Under the pieces are notes generated by a model, which did not search any database, had not been told where the DNA came from, and saw nothing but the letters and a program-made list of their open reading frames with translations. Both the position numbers and the translations under genes were made by a program. From contig JAVTLE010000011.1 of the NCBI GenBank assembly GCA_033439295.1, forward strand, positions 558,082-622,081: a stretch of DNA of 64,000 nt, read 5' to 3'. Position 1 is the stretch's first letter. Each line of letters opens with the position of its first letter. Below, one piece after another: positions 11,601-22,803 of this stretch. This stretch comes from Deuterostichococcus epilithicus. Taxonomy: Eukaryota; Chlorophyta; Trebouxiophyceae; Prasiolales; Stichococcaceae.

Positions 11601-14600
11601 GCACATGTACCAACGTTCAGTTGCATCAGCGTTGTGCAACTGTGAATAACAAGAGGTGGTGGTAGCTGGGCGCCACCCCCGCCTGCAGCTGTGGTTCTAT
11701 CTGACAGCGGCTGATAGGTCCTTGCTCGAAACGAATGTTCCGTTCGATGGTGCAGCTCCGAAGGTCATCCTTCAGGAGAAGTGCTCGCTGGCAGCAGATG
11801 TTTACTCCTTCGGCGTCGTCCTACTCGAGGTGAGCTCCGTGTGTTCCTGCTGCCGCTGGAACCATCTGTAGGCAGCCATTGTCGAGCATGCGTGCCGTTT
11901 GTGATCTGCAAAGCCTCTCAACGTTGTGAAGACGCCACGCAGAAAAGAAGCCATGTGCATGTGCCTGTGTGCCTGTGCCTGTGCCTGTGAGCTTGCCTGT
12001 TAGCTGCTGCTCCTGAAGCCCTGGACGGGCGCGCACGGCAGACACCGGGATCGAGTCCTCCTTAGTAAGACAAAGTGGAGGATGATGCGCCGTGCGCACT
12101 CTGCCTCCCGCAGATGGTCACGGGCGTCACGCCAATCACGCGCGGCAAAACGCAGCCGCCCCAAGTCCCCCAGGACTGCCCTGCAAGCATCTGGGAGCTT
12201 ATGCAGTCATGCATGGCCGTGGACCCTGCACAGCGTCCGACTGCAAAGGTGGACACCCTGACGAAAGCTCCTCCCTGTCGCTTTCCGAGCTGAAAATGCA
12301 CCTCGTGTGCTTGCTTGGGTAGCAAGAAGGCAAACCTACAGGGATCTGTGGATAATTCATCTGGACGAACCCTCCCTGGCATGCACTGCTCTCTTGGTGA
12401 CGCCGGCACGGCTCCAAGTGCTACGTGCGGACATGGCAAAACTCAATGGATCTGCACTGTTCTTATGACTGATGAGCACGGGCGATGTGAGACGAGCAGT
12501 AGATGATTCTGCAGTTGTGCGCTTGGCTCATCGCCTGCTGCTGAGCACTTCCGTCGTGGGGTTTGGACACTTCTGACTGGCGCCTGTCACTCCAGAATCT
12601 CCTGACACACCTGCCAGCCACATGCGACGTCTCTGCTTCCTTCAACTGAGGCGTGCAGCAAAGCTCGAACGTGCATGTCTCGCAGGCGTGCTTCAATGTG
12701 CTGCGCACGTCAGTCGGGGCGTCTGTTGCGGAGGGCGCCATCACCGATGCGGCCTCGCAGCGCACTCATGGCGTCTCCCGCTCCAACACCTTCACTACCT
12801 ACAGCAACCCCGGGCAATCGCAAGGCAACAGCTTCTGCGGCAGCGTAGGCGCGTCATACAGCGTCCGCACAGGTACTGCACGGTGGGACGGCAGTCGTCC
12901 TCCATGCCCATGCAAGCGCATGACGGGACAGATAGCCACTGCTACGGGTGGCAGCCGATGCAAGACGATTCAACAGCGTGTGGTGCCACCAGTGTCCTGT
13001 GGGTGGTACTGGAAGACGTAGATCCTGAGCTTGGGGACAGCTTTATCCAGGCAGGCACCACCTCTGCCCAACAAGCCCTTTGAGCCACCTTGGTGCTGGT
13101 ACATGTGCGCTTTAGGACCAAGGCTGTGCCGAGATTGAACATGGGCTGTGACATATTTGAACATGAAGGCAGCTGTCCCTGCCTGCAGGCGAGGGAGACA
13201 GCTCAAGACTTGTGCAGAGCGCCTCGGACGGCATGGCGGCGCCGCAGAAGGGCGGCGCAGGTCCCGGCAGCTTCCGCCGCGGCTCTGCGCGCCGTGGCAG
13301 TGCCGGCGCCGCAGTCACTCGGCTTGGCATGGTCCGCCCCTTGCGTGCCACACCTGCAGTGTTGCTGCCGTGGCAGGCACCTGTGTGCTTTGCCCTCAAG
13401 ACATCGCCTGGACTAGCAAAAAGCTGCTGTGGAAGCTGTAGCTCATTGAAACCTGACCTGAGCTGCACATGCGTCCTGAGCACACGATGATTTGCCTTCT
13501 TGCCAGCCCCCTGCATAGGGTGGCTCGGGTGTTGCAGCAGGCAGAGCAGGGCTGACATGTGGCGATGCCACGCAGCGCCTGCTGTATCAGATGCACCCCT
13601 GCTAGGCTGGTGAAGGACAAGACACACTCTGCCATTGTTGTGTCGCCTCTGCATCACGTTGCTGCCTGACACGCTGCCTGGGAGTGGAGGATAGTCAGGG
13701 ATGTCGTCTTGAACACCCCTGCTACTACCACCGCAGGTGGCGCGGCTGTCGTCCGGCGCGAGGGCCCGCCATGCAGTGGTGGAACAGCTGGCCGCGTTCA
13801 GGGCGATCCGCCACCACGACAGCGGCGGCCACAGCAGTGGGTCCGCTTCCGGCGCTTCGCCCGGCGGCGCGGCAGCTGGTGGCAGCGGCAATGGCGCCGC
13901 CTCAGCCGCTGCCACTGCCGTGGAGCCTCAGCAGCAGGCGGAGCTGGACGAGGGTGTCGACGACTTCAGCACGATGTACGGCACCTTCTGCGCCGTGGAT
14001 GAGCAACCCTCGCCGGCCCAGCAGCATGCTGCCGACTCGGTGTGCATCCCGGCGCCGGCCGTCGCGACCTCCAGCCCCTTTGCGGTGGCGGCAGCATTAG
14101 TGCCGCCGCCATCGGCGGCCAGCCACAACCCCTCTGCAGCAGCGGCGGTTTCGCTGCCGGCGCCGTCGGCGGGCTCTCCCAACCCATTTGCGGCGGCGGC
14201 GGNGGCGAGGGCCGACAGCTTTGGCCAGCAGGACAGCTCGCGCCGGCGCCCCGCCCTCGCAGACGGGGCGTCCCGCCCGCCAGCCGCTGCGCTGACGACA
14301 GAAGACAGCGCACTGGGGGGCAGGGGGTACCTTGCGGCCGACGGCCCGGCGGGGTCAGCNCCNGCAGCGGGNCCGCCCGCAGCGCCACCGCCCATGTCCC
14401 GCACAGCCTCCGGCAAGCTGCCACCAGTCCCGTCGTGGAAGGCGCCGGCGCTGAAGGGTTACTACGATGCCCTCCGCACGCCGCTGGACGTCACTGCTAA
14501 GACGGCATTGATGGAGGGCAAGTTCGGCCTCGTCGACGCCTCTGCGTTTGGCGACGCTGCCAAGGCATGGCTTCTTCGCCTGGTGTCTGAGGCATCGACC

Positions 14601-14995
14601 ACACCGTGATCGACATCATGTCGCATCCTGTCAGTCCGTCGACCTTGCCGCCTGCCCTGCCGCTGCCCCGCCAAGCACTGTGTCCGCCATCAGGGTGCAG
14701 CATTGGGGCACCATGATTGCCGAGATGAGAGAGGACTGCACTCTGTTTCTCTCATACACAGCTGGCGGCGGAGGCGGAAGAGATCCAGGAGTTTGTCCGC
14801 TCATCAGCTTCTGCCGCGGCCTATGCATACGGGCAGGCGGACAGCTTCTCCGTAGAATCCGCCGCTTCGTCACTGTACGGCAGCTTCGCCGGCTCTGGAC
14901 GGCAGCCGTCGGGCGCCGGCTCGGACATCTATGCCGGCTTCGCCGCGGTGAAGCAGGCGTCGGCAGGCAGCGACAATTTCGACATGTACGGCTAG
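5687..14995 (+). CDS. Receptor-like TKL protein kinase B
   Basis: Starts at an ATG followed by a signal peptide (VHALVHVTAVLCLLATPARG). The ectodomain is spread over many exons (for example 6400-6541, 7160-7403, 7620-7740, 8140-8350, 8960-9010). Its exons align in order with those of kinase C: RKLLQAVPP matches RRLLQAAPP, and RLPTAYSFQQ matches RLPPAILAAP. No LRR, lectin or LysM signature is visible. A single membrane helix is near 9200-9290. The kinase domain comprises GPGAFGKVFKAL with VAVK (10258-10370), the hinge (to about 10750), GDLCSALQ to YFLHS (about 10950-11070), MHGDLKTKNVLL with DVG (about 11184-11290), APK where APE is expected (about 11751), YSFGVVLLE (to 11828) and the last helices (12114-12247). 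A long Ser/Ala/Pro tail (12650-14995) holds NPF and repeated YxxF motifs. The frame ends at a TAG (14993-14995) but stays open beyond it. Confidence 0.85.
11950..11993. repeat. (GTGCCT)n microsatellite in a kinase B intron
   Basis: Imperfect tandem run of a GTGCCT unit inside the intron before the exon at 12114. It looks like an ordinary simple repeat. Confidence 0.7.
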
Positions 14996-15316
14996 TTTCT
15001 GGCCCCGCATGCAGAGGAGGCGGCAGCAGAGCCCCAGCAGCCCAGCAAGGCGGCGTCAGCCGCGCCCGACGCCCACCCTGCAGCGCAGCAGCAGGAGGCG
15101 CTCCAGTGGGAGGTGGGCGATGGCTCCTGCTCGAATGAGGACATATATGCACGCTACGCCAGTTTTTCCGCATCCGAGAGGGACGGCAGGCAGCAGGCAG
15201 CGGGGGGTGAGGACGAGGACGCAGGGTGCATGTACGGCCGCTATCTGGACGGATGTGGGGAACCGCACAGCGGCACCCCGATGCTCACACTGCAGAGGCG
15301 TCACCCCTGGCTGTGA
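14996..15316 (+). other. In-frame extension of kinase B beyond a TAG
   Basis: After the TAG at 14993-14995 the same frame runs 106 more codons to a TGA at 15314-15316. It contains two more copies of the tail motif (EDIYARY, Tyr at 15146; CMYGRY, Tyr at 15233) and keeps the acidic, Ala/Gln-rich composition of the tail. The TAG itself falls inside a motif copy (DMYG, stop, F). This reads as former or real coding sequence separated by a nonsense change, an assembly error or a readthrough codon. The sequence alone cannot decide between them. Confidence 0.6.
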
Positions 15317-16235
15317 GGTAACAGTCACAAATCCATGTGCCGCAGCTGTCTCAGCGATGTAAGCCGGCTTTTGAGTAGCAGCATTGTCATGGTTTTGCCT
15401 CCTACTTTGGCTTTAGTTATCTAAAGCAAATGTCAGAGTCGGCAAACATGCCAGCAGGTTGGAGACGCAATGTCTAGGTAGTTAGGTTGATGCCGCGCAG
15501 TACATCTCAGGCATCAAGTAGTGACAGCATGTGCAGCGTTTGCACCGTTGCGTGCGACAATTTTGCCTAGGGCGGTGAGATGGTTCATGCAGGTGACTCG
15601 ACCGTACTCGTACCTGCACCCTCGCTTTTCCTGCGTGAAAGTATGCCTTGACGCTCAATACAAAGCTTCAAGGGGGATGTTAGGTGCTTGGCATTTCATC
15701 TGAATGCATCCGGCTCGTTGCTTGCTGACGGCGTCCATGTGCAGCCGCCGTTCAAGCACCTGACGCCCTTCCCATCAGCTCGCCCAGTAGTCCGCAGTGG
15801 TCCAAGGGAGGTGAGCAGTGCCCTCCCAAACAATATCTCGCAAATGGTTGTCCCGATTGGCGCGTGCACTTAGCGTCTGCACAAACAGCTCTTTGAGAGC
15901 AGTGTTGAGATGAGTAGGATGATAAGTCGGCAATGCCAGTGCCGTAAACATGTAGGTTGATGCACGTCCTGCAGGTGCATGCGCGGTGCCCTGGCTGAAT
16001 CTGTGATCAGGGGCCCTTCAATGATAATTCGGTTTGCTAGTATTCGGGTTGTCGAGATCCGCCACCTTTGGCGCACACACTGAGCCAGGCTGAACATGCA
16101 GCTGATCCGCCCGGGTGCCGCTGCCGTGCAGTGCTTGGCAGTGGCAAACGCCGGACGGGCTGCAGCTGCTCCTCCGGCTCCTGTCAGCATGCATCAGCCT
16201 CAGGAGCATCTTGTGCAGCGCGCCGCCAGATGATG
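15317..16235. other. Spacer before the oligopeptidase gene
   Basis: No supported gene. It probably contains the kinase B 3' UTR and the upstream part or first exon of the oligopeptidase, which I could not place. A 61-codon frame at 15688-15873 is the only candidate and carries no family motif. Confidence 0.4.
15358..15362 (+). other. TGTAA, possible green-algal poly(A) signal
   Basis: TGTAA is the polyadenylation signal typical of chlorophyte genes. This copy lies about 40 bases after the TGA at 15316, which fits the end of a transcript using the longer frame. A five-base word can occur by chance. Confidence 0.3.
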
Positions 16236-19200
16236 CAGGCAGCCTGCGGCGGCACAGCGCCGATGCCGGCGGCAGCGCGGCCAGCTGCCAAGTGCCGCGC
16301 CGCAAGCGCATGGCAAGAGCTGGCAGGACCCCTACAGGTACGTGCCAACGGGCGCGCTGCGGCTGGCGCATTGCAGTACTGTCATCATGTTGTGGACCCT
16401 CCCCACTGGCACTAGCAAGCAGATACGCTCGCGCTAATGCGATCGAGCACGCCTGCAACGCTGGGCGGCGCCTGAGTAGCCAACAGACGGTGCAGCACGT
16501 GCTTCAGACACTGTGCCGTTACCTTGATCGTGCAGCTGGATGGAGCGCGGCGGGCCGCAGTTTGACGAGCACCTCGCCGCGGAGGGGCGGCGCAGGCAGA
16601 GGTGGCACCGGCGCCGCTGCGGCGCACGCTGCGGCGCACGCTGCTGCAGGAGATGGTGTCCAGCCTGCCGGCGCGCCGGGTGCGGGCGCGTGTCCAAGCG
16701 GAGCGAGCCGGGCATCTGATAAGGGGATGCTTCAAGGAGGGCACATGGGCTCATCTGCCGTCCTTCTGTGCCGCGCTTGCATCTGCAGCCGCACGACTGA
16801 TGGAGCGGCCGCCGCCAGGGCTGACATGCAGGTGCCCTACTGTCGCTCTGGTTCTGGGATCTTTGTGCAAGTCTCTCTAAGGAATGTGCAAAATCACAAG
16901 ACCAGAGCCCCCAGTATGTTTTTTCACCAAGACCTATCATGGCGTGCAGAAGCCGCCACCAGAGCAGATCAGCAGCTAAGAGTGGAGTGGACGGAGGCGA
17001 CGGCGGCGGCGCCAAGGCCCCACACCTGCGCGCATCCCAGCGGCAGCTCCCGCACACATCCCCTGTTCGCCTCGCCGCCGGCGTGGCTTGCGACGCTGAA
17101 CGCAGTGCGGCTACTGCTTGGCGATAGCTTGACCTCTGCGCAGCATGTATTGTGAGGGCAGTGCGTGTTCCGGATGCTTCATGCCTCTCTTCTGATGATG
17201 ATGAACAACAGGGCATCCATCGCCGAGCGGCTCGTCTGCGCTGCCTGACGCAACACGTCAGCATGGTCCAAAGCCTAAAGCTGGCTCGCGCATTATGCAG
17301 TCTGCCAGCCGCAGACACAGCAGCCCCACTCCCTGCCGTTCCACCTGGCTTCACACGCCAATGCTCGCCAGGCCCGAGCTTGCCATTGCTAAGTGCCGCA
17401 TCCGTGTTTACATCCAGCAGCACCCTTCCAACCCACCCCTGCAACCTGCAAAAATTGGCAGATGCATTTTGGCTGTAAGTCGTCGCTTACCTGGCCCGAG
17501 TCGCCATCATCGACTGCCGCGTCCTCGTTAGGGTCCAGCAGCACATAGCGGATTTAGGATTGGGCTGCCCGTCCGGTGGCCGGCGTCGCAGCAGCGGCGC
17601 CCGCTGGTGGCGGCGGCCGCCTGCTGCCGCCGACCTGGTTGATCCTAACGGACCATAAAAATGGGTTTTTCCAACGGCGGCAGCGAGGTTGACAAGGCGC
17701 GGCTGATGACCGCAAGGCCTGGCGAGCCAGAGAGGTCCGTGCTTTACGGGGGCAGAGTTCAGGGTTTACGTGAACCCATGTTGCTGTCGCCCGTGTCGGC
17801 GGGCAGCCGCTGGGACACGGCGCCGAGAGCCCGCCAACTCCGCTGCTGTGGCCGGCCAGAAGCTTTGCTGCTGCGCGGATGCGATCCCCTGCAGTCTCAT
17901 CTCAGCCGAAGCAGACTGCTCCTTTGTTGCGCTGCTGAGTGCTCGGCCTGCCAGCAGGCTCGCAGCTCGTGTGCCCTGCTGCAGCGCCTGTGGGCTGCAG
18001 CAGCCGGCACCAGGCATCGCCGTCCCCGGAGCTGGACACGTCGAGTGCACGCCGTCATGGCTGTTTTCCGCTTTGCAGCGCCTGGCGGCTGCTGCACCAG
18101 CCGGCGCCGGGCGCCGCCATTGTCGACGTGGACGTCTTTGCCGCCGCCTGCGTGCCCTACGAGCGGCGCGGCAGCTTCCCTGCTGTGTTTGTGTCCCACC
18201 TCTGCAGCCCTGGTGTGCGTTGCCTGTTCGACGCTCGTCTGGCGAGCCATGGGACGGCTCGACGCCAGCGCTGCTGGTCGCCTACGGCGCTTACGGAGAG
18301 TGGGTGGACCCAGACTTCCAGGTGCGACTGACCGCTCTGAGAGCGGACTCAAGGTGCTGCTGGCTGCCCGCCGCGCCTCCGGCGAGCGCTTTGAGCCGCA
18401 TTGCTGGGTCGTTATCCAGGCCCAAGAATCGCTGGCCTGCTCGGGCTGCGCCTGATTTAGCTTGGGCTCTTCCACAGCGCAGTGTTTGGCGGCTTTTTCC
18501 CTGAACCTGACACCCTGGAACCTTTCAATCTAAGCCCAGAGGAGCCGCTTCAGGCCCAATATGAAGTCACTGAGTGCAGGAGCCTGTACGACTGTCAAGT
18601 GAATGCTGTGGCTGTGCAAATGAATCGCCTGCCGCTGCTGGGCCGCGGCTGGGTAACCGCCTTTGCGCATGTGCGCAACGGCGGCAAGCTCGGCCGGCGG
18701 TGAGGCCACGCTGTTAGCAATGCCTGATCCGACGCGCATTCAGTGTAAAGTTTGCAGCAACCAACAGGCGTGCTGCGGACGCTGCATCGTCAGTGCCTCA
18801 GTGAGGGTGGAACACTGCCGCCGCCACTAGGCGAAGTTGCAGCACCTTTTGCCGGAAATGCTTCTGGAGTCAACATTCTCGACCCACCACGCTGGCAGCG
18901 ACTCAGAACCCTTTTCCTGGCCACTGCAGGTGGCACGCCGGCAGCGGGGGGCTGTTCAGGCACAAGTCGGTGGACGACCCTCGAAGCGTGCCTGGACCGC
19001 CTGCTGGCAGCAGGTGAGAACTCCTTCCTGCGTGGGTGCGTGCTTTGCGTGTCAGCCTGAAGGATGGCTCTGGCAGCTCGTCACGTGCCCCCACCGGAGA
19101 CGAACGCAAGCCTGCGGAGAAATGGTCGGCGCGGGCTCTGCATTTGTCCCCATTCAACTGCACGTTTGTGGGCATACCGCTGCATTGGATACCGCTGCAT

Positions 19201-20635
19201 GAGTTGGAGCGCGCTTTGTCTACTTGTGGCATCGACATTCTTTTCTGGTTCTGTGCCGTCACATCAGCTGTTGAGCTGCATGAGACTTGCAGGCCACAGC
19301 AGCCACGGCCGCATCGCCGTCGAGGGTACCAGCGCTGGAGGCCTCCTTTCGGCGGCGCTGCTCAGGAGGCACGCCTTTTCTGCCTGGAACGTCCATCTGG
19401 CTGCAGCAGCATGGAGCGCGCTCAGTCTTACATCTTAGGTGGCTGCAGGCAAAGCTGATTAGAGAGGCTTCGCCCATGTGCATTCGGACACAAGACTTTA
19501 TACATGCTTCACCGCCGGCAGTGCGGCGGCATGCTGTGCATGCTGCCGGCGCAATCACCTTCAAGCACATGCCGGCACCCGCGATGTGCAACGAACAGCC
19601 CCAGAAATGCACTGAGGCACCGCTTTGGTGAGTACGGGGGAATTGAGGACCTGAATTCATATTGTTTGGGACGCTGGCGGACGCGCTGTTGGTGGAATCT
19701 GCCGTCTGGATGGCGCCTCGTCACCCTGTCACAGACCTTGCTCAGGGGCTGCTGCTCTTGAACATCAGAGTCCACAGGCAGGCGCGGCAGTGGCTGACTC
19801 GCCTGTGGCGCTGCCCCTTTCCCCAAGGCGGCTCGCCGTTCATGGGGCGTGCGGCTTGCCAACGCCGGCTGCATGCCAGCTGCGCCAGCTGACCCCGTCC
19901 AGACTGTTGCTGCGCCTAGACGCGGCGGTGACCTGGGCGCAGTGCTAGCACAGGCGCCCTTCATGGACCCGCTGTCCACGGCGCTGCGGTCGGCGGCGCC
20001 GCTGGCGGCGTACGAGGCGTCCGAGCGGGGGCGGCGCCTGCCGCAACCCTGCCGCCTTTGCGACGGTGCGCAAGGCTGCAGGGTTGAAAGCCCGAATCCT
20101 GCGCTGCGCCGCCAGCCGCTGGCCGCTTTCCCAACAGACCTGCAGTGTTTTCTGCGCTGCGCACGAATCTGCTGCTGATTTTGTTGTTGCGCTCCTGATG
20201 CGGGATGGGCAAGGCTGCACATCTGGGGCAGGACCGTAGCGGCAGAGACACAGGGCCGATGTGACGAGGATTACCAGGAGACGCAAGGGCAGCCATGACG
20301 TCAGTCAGGAGGAATTGCAGCTCCAGCAGCTTCGTGTGCTAGGCTTCATGCTGCGTGTCTCCGTGCCCAGCTGCAGCTGGCGGCGCTGTGCCTGTAGCAG
20401 CGCGTGCTGCAGTCGCCGCCGGCAAAGTGGATGGCGGCGCCTTCGGACGCGCGGCGGCAGCAGCTGCAGCAACAGAAAGCAATACCGTGCCAGGCGGAGC
20501 TGCGAGGGGAGCAGGAGGCAGCAGCCGGCGCTGCTGCCAGAGCAGTCTGGCGGCCACTTTGGCAGGGTGGAAGACCACTTTGGATACCGTGCTGCGCAGG
20601 GTGCGCTCCTGATATCGTCGTGTGAAGCAACGTGA
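16236..20635 (+). pseudogene. Prolyl-oligopeptidase-family serine peptidase, frame-disrupted
   Basis: Family S9 landmarks appear in order. HGKSWQDPY ends the exon at 16336 and continues as SWMERGGPQFDEHLAAE after the next acceptor. LLQEMVSSLP is near 16640. ALLVAYGAYGEWVDPDF ends about 18320. LLGRGWVTAFAHVRNGGK lies at 18630-18701, then GLFRHKSVDD near 18950. The nucleophile motif GTSAGGLL is at 19325-19350 (Ser at about 19331), PAKWM near 20425, and the catalytic-His-like GGHFG near 20555. The family cleaves short peptides after Pro or basic residues. At least three reading-frame changes fall inside exons: the G run near 16584, one extra C near 18978, and near 20510-20535. Neighbouring genes show none, so I favour a decayed or decaying gene over random errors. 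The N-terminal start is unplaced and the region around 19450-20300 is poorly resolved. Confidence 0.6.
16617..16640. repeat. 12-bp tandem duplication in an oligopeptidase exon
   Basis: CTGCGGCGCACG occurs twice back to back. It repeats four residues (LRRT) in the exon just after the first frame break. Confidence 0.8.
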
Positions 20636-21093
20636 GCGCAAGGAGATCCGCGTTGATGAAAGCGAAGCACGCAGGCTGACGTGGAATAATAAATCATCCA
20701 GGCACTAGAGCACAACTGCTGCCTTCCAGCATGCAGGTTAGCCGGATGATGACGTGCAAGTCGGATGACGTCCATACACTCTACTCAGTACCTAGTCGGA
20801 CTGCAGTCGTGGACCAGCGAGGTGTTGCAGTGCTCGCCATCACTTTTACAACGAAGAAAAGCAGCGGTTGTGTGGGTCACGACCGACGAGGTGACATGCC
20901 TGCTGATTGCGGTGCGGCGCAAGCTAGCTGAGTGTGGAGCCATGTTACTGCATTAGTACTTCACGCATAGCAAAACAACAACTGTGGTGACCTGCCTACC
21001 AGACATGGGCTGGTTTCAAGATCAAATGTCACGAGCATGCCTGGCTGCACATCATTCACGTTGGCTAATGCCAAATTGCGGCGGCTGCTGAGT
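20636..21093. other. Convergent 3' spacer
   Basis: Lies between the end of the oligopeptidase (+) and the end of the small secreted protein (-). I see nothing here beyond presumed 3' UTRs. Confidence 0.4.
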
Positions 21094-22637
21094 CTAGCAG
21101 GCCCTGTCGTACTTGCACGCGGCATCGCCCAGGTTGGCAGCGCCCTTCTGGAAGGTGGCCTGCAGAGGGGCAGCACCACGAGCTTGCAAGGCTGCCTGTG
21201 TGCTGAGCTGCTCCATGGAGCCAGGCAGTGCAGGCGACGAATGTGCTGGACATGATGTGCCTGCGCTCGCGTGCATCACCTTGTAGATGGGCTGCGCGTG
21301 CTCGCAGGTGTCGTACTTCTTCCATGTTGCCTGCAGCCAGCAGCGAGTGGACTCATCTGGCTGTGCAACATGCTGCGCACGGCGGCTGTTCTTGACTGCA
21401 TCATGCAAACGCACCATTGCAACTTACGGGCAGATTTGTGTGAAATAAGTTTTCAGCATTCTGCATGTTGGAACACCCTCGCGCTACTCGATGCGCATCT
21501 CACCGAGTTGCCGACGACGGTCTGCACGACGGTGTACGAGCACTTGCCCGGGCGCTTGGTGCAGGTCTCCATCGACGTCGTCAGCTTGATACCCTGTGCA
21601 CAACAGAACGGCGCATTCAATTGGAATGCACTTTTCACTCCTTCCTACGTCCATGCATTTGACACCACAGTGCATGCAAGCTGCCAGTGCCGCCAACGCT
21701 GGCTTTCCTTGCGAGAGCTAGCTGGTAGCAAAGAGCACGCAGCCGGGCAGAGGCGGTTGCAATGTAAGCAGGTGTGCGAGGGGGCACACAGCATTGTAAT
21801 GACGCACGCACCTGGCCGGCGCCGCACTTCTTCCAGAGCGCCCGCTTCGCAGCCTGCGCCAACATGAGAGCGACAGTCAAAAGAAGCACGCAGTAGGGCG
21901 AATGAAACGTCGCTCGTCAAGCTCATGACCAATGCAGCGTCGTTATAATATCTGAGGTGGTCACCTTGGCCTTGGCGCAGCTGATGCCATCGTAGCCGCT
22001 CTTGTGGCACCACTTGCCCGCTGCACGGCATGAATAAGCTTGTAAAGGGTGCGTGGTGAGCAGCATGCAGTCTTGAGCCGGCGGCCTGCACTCGTCGATG
22101 CTGGGGTATGTGCCGGGCCGCTCGTACGGGGCCACTTGCGCAATGTCGGACAAGCTCGAGACCAGCGTACTGGGTAATGGGCGGAATGTTGGCTTGCACT
22201 AGAGTATATAAACACAGAGACATGCTCACAACATGGCCGCTTTCGCATACGACGCGCCGGCTGACACACACGGACTGTAGCTATCGACTGCGCGCTTGCT
22301 CATGCAGCGCGCGCAAGTTCCGACAATCTATACGGCTATGAAGCACATCGCTGGCTAGCAAAAATCAGGGTATCAAGTTCATTGCGCCCAAACGCAGAGA
22401 CGGGCGGGGTGCGTGTGCGACGCTCGTGCAGAAAAAGTGCCTCGTGTGAGCGGTCCAGCGATGAACGACATGCGCGCGCTGGCTGCGCAGCAGCGCGAGT
22501 CACAGCTCGGAAAGCCGCAAAACCTGGGTACAAAAGTCATGCATGAGGAAAGAAGAGCGCACACCGGCCTCGGCCTGGACGGCGAAGCAGAACACCGCGA
22601 AGCAGACCGCGAGCAACAGGGCGATGATGCGCGCCAT
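21094..22637 (-). CDS. Small secreted cysteine-containing protein
   Basis: Unrecognised. The ATG at 22637 opens a classic signal peptide (MARIIALLLAVCFAVFCFAV), and exon 1 ends at 22565 at a GT. Further exons with good splice sites read, in order: a segment with DIAQVAPYERPGTYPSIDEC and PPAQDC (about 22160-22080), GKWCHKSGYDGISCAKAK (about 22020-21960), AAKRALWKKCGAGQ (about 21860-21820), GIKLTTSMETCTKRPGKC with VVQTVVGNSV (about 21600-21500), ATWKKYDTCEHAQPIYK (about 21345-21290) and a last exon ending CKYDRAC and a stop. The mature protein would be roughly 160 residues with about ten cysteines and many lysines, probably exported or vacuolar. WKK plus a downstream Cys recurs, hinting at short repeats. 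It is divergent from the phosphate transporter. Confidence 0.6.
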
Positions 22638-22739
22638 GGTGGAGAAGTGACGTCGAGATCGGTGGGGATGTTTGAAGGGGAGCGGAAATGTGGGAGCGCA
22701 AAGAGGATTGTGACGGGCTTGGGCGGCGGCTGGAACCTT

Positions 22740-22803
22740 TAACGCGTTGGTGAACTTGTTAGGCGATCGGGAATATGCTCATCTCAAGTTCACCAACGCG
22801 TTA
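22740..22803. repeat. 19-bp perfect inverted repeat with a 26-bp loop
   Basis: TAACGCGTTGGTGAACTTG at 22740-22758 is exactly complementary to 22785-22803. A second pair, GGGAATAT (22769-22776) and ATATTCCC (22803-22810), interleaves with it, so RNA could form a pseudoknot-like fold. It begins 103 bases upstream of the ATG at 22637. Confidence 0.9.
22771..22778. promoter_or_regulatory. P1BS-like site GAATATGC
   Basis: Matches GNATATNC, the site bound by PHR1/PSR1 MYB-CC regulators of phosphate starvation. It lies in the loop of the 19-bp hairpin, between a phosphate transporter and the secreted-protein gene. The consensus is short and occurs elsewhere in the window, so this is suggestive only. 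Confidence 0.3.

Noticed and set aside
12030-12060. tRNA T-loop-like string near GATCGAGTCC
   Set aside because: No matching acceptor stem or anticodon arm could be drawn around it; it lies in a kinase B intron.
16115-17155. 346-codon + strand open frame
   Set aside because: Overlaps the oligopeptidase exons in the wrong frame; the S9 motifs (SWQDPY, LLQEMVSSLP) are in other frames and splice sensibly.
16434-17444. 336-codon - strand open frame opposite the oligopeptidase
   Set aside because: Antisense shadow of GC-rich coding sequence; codon texture and motifs support the + strand.
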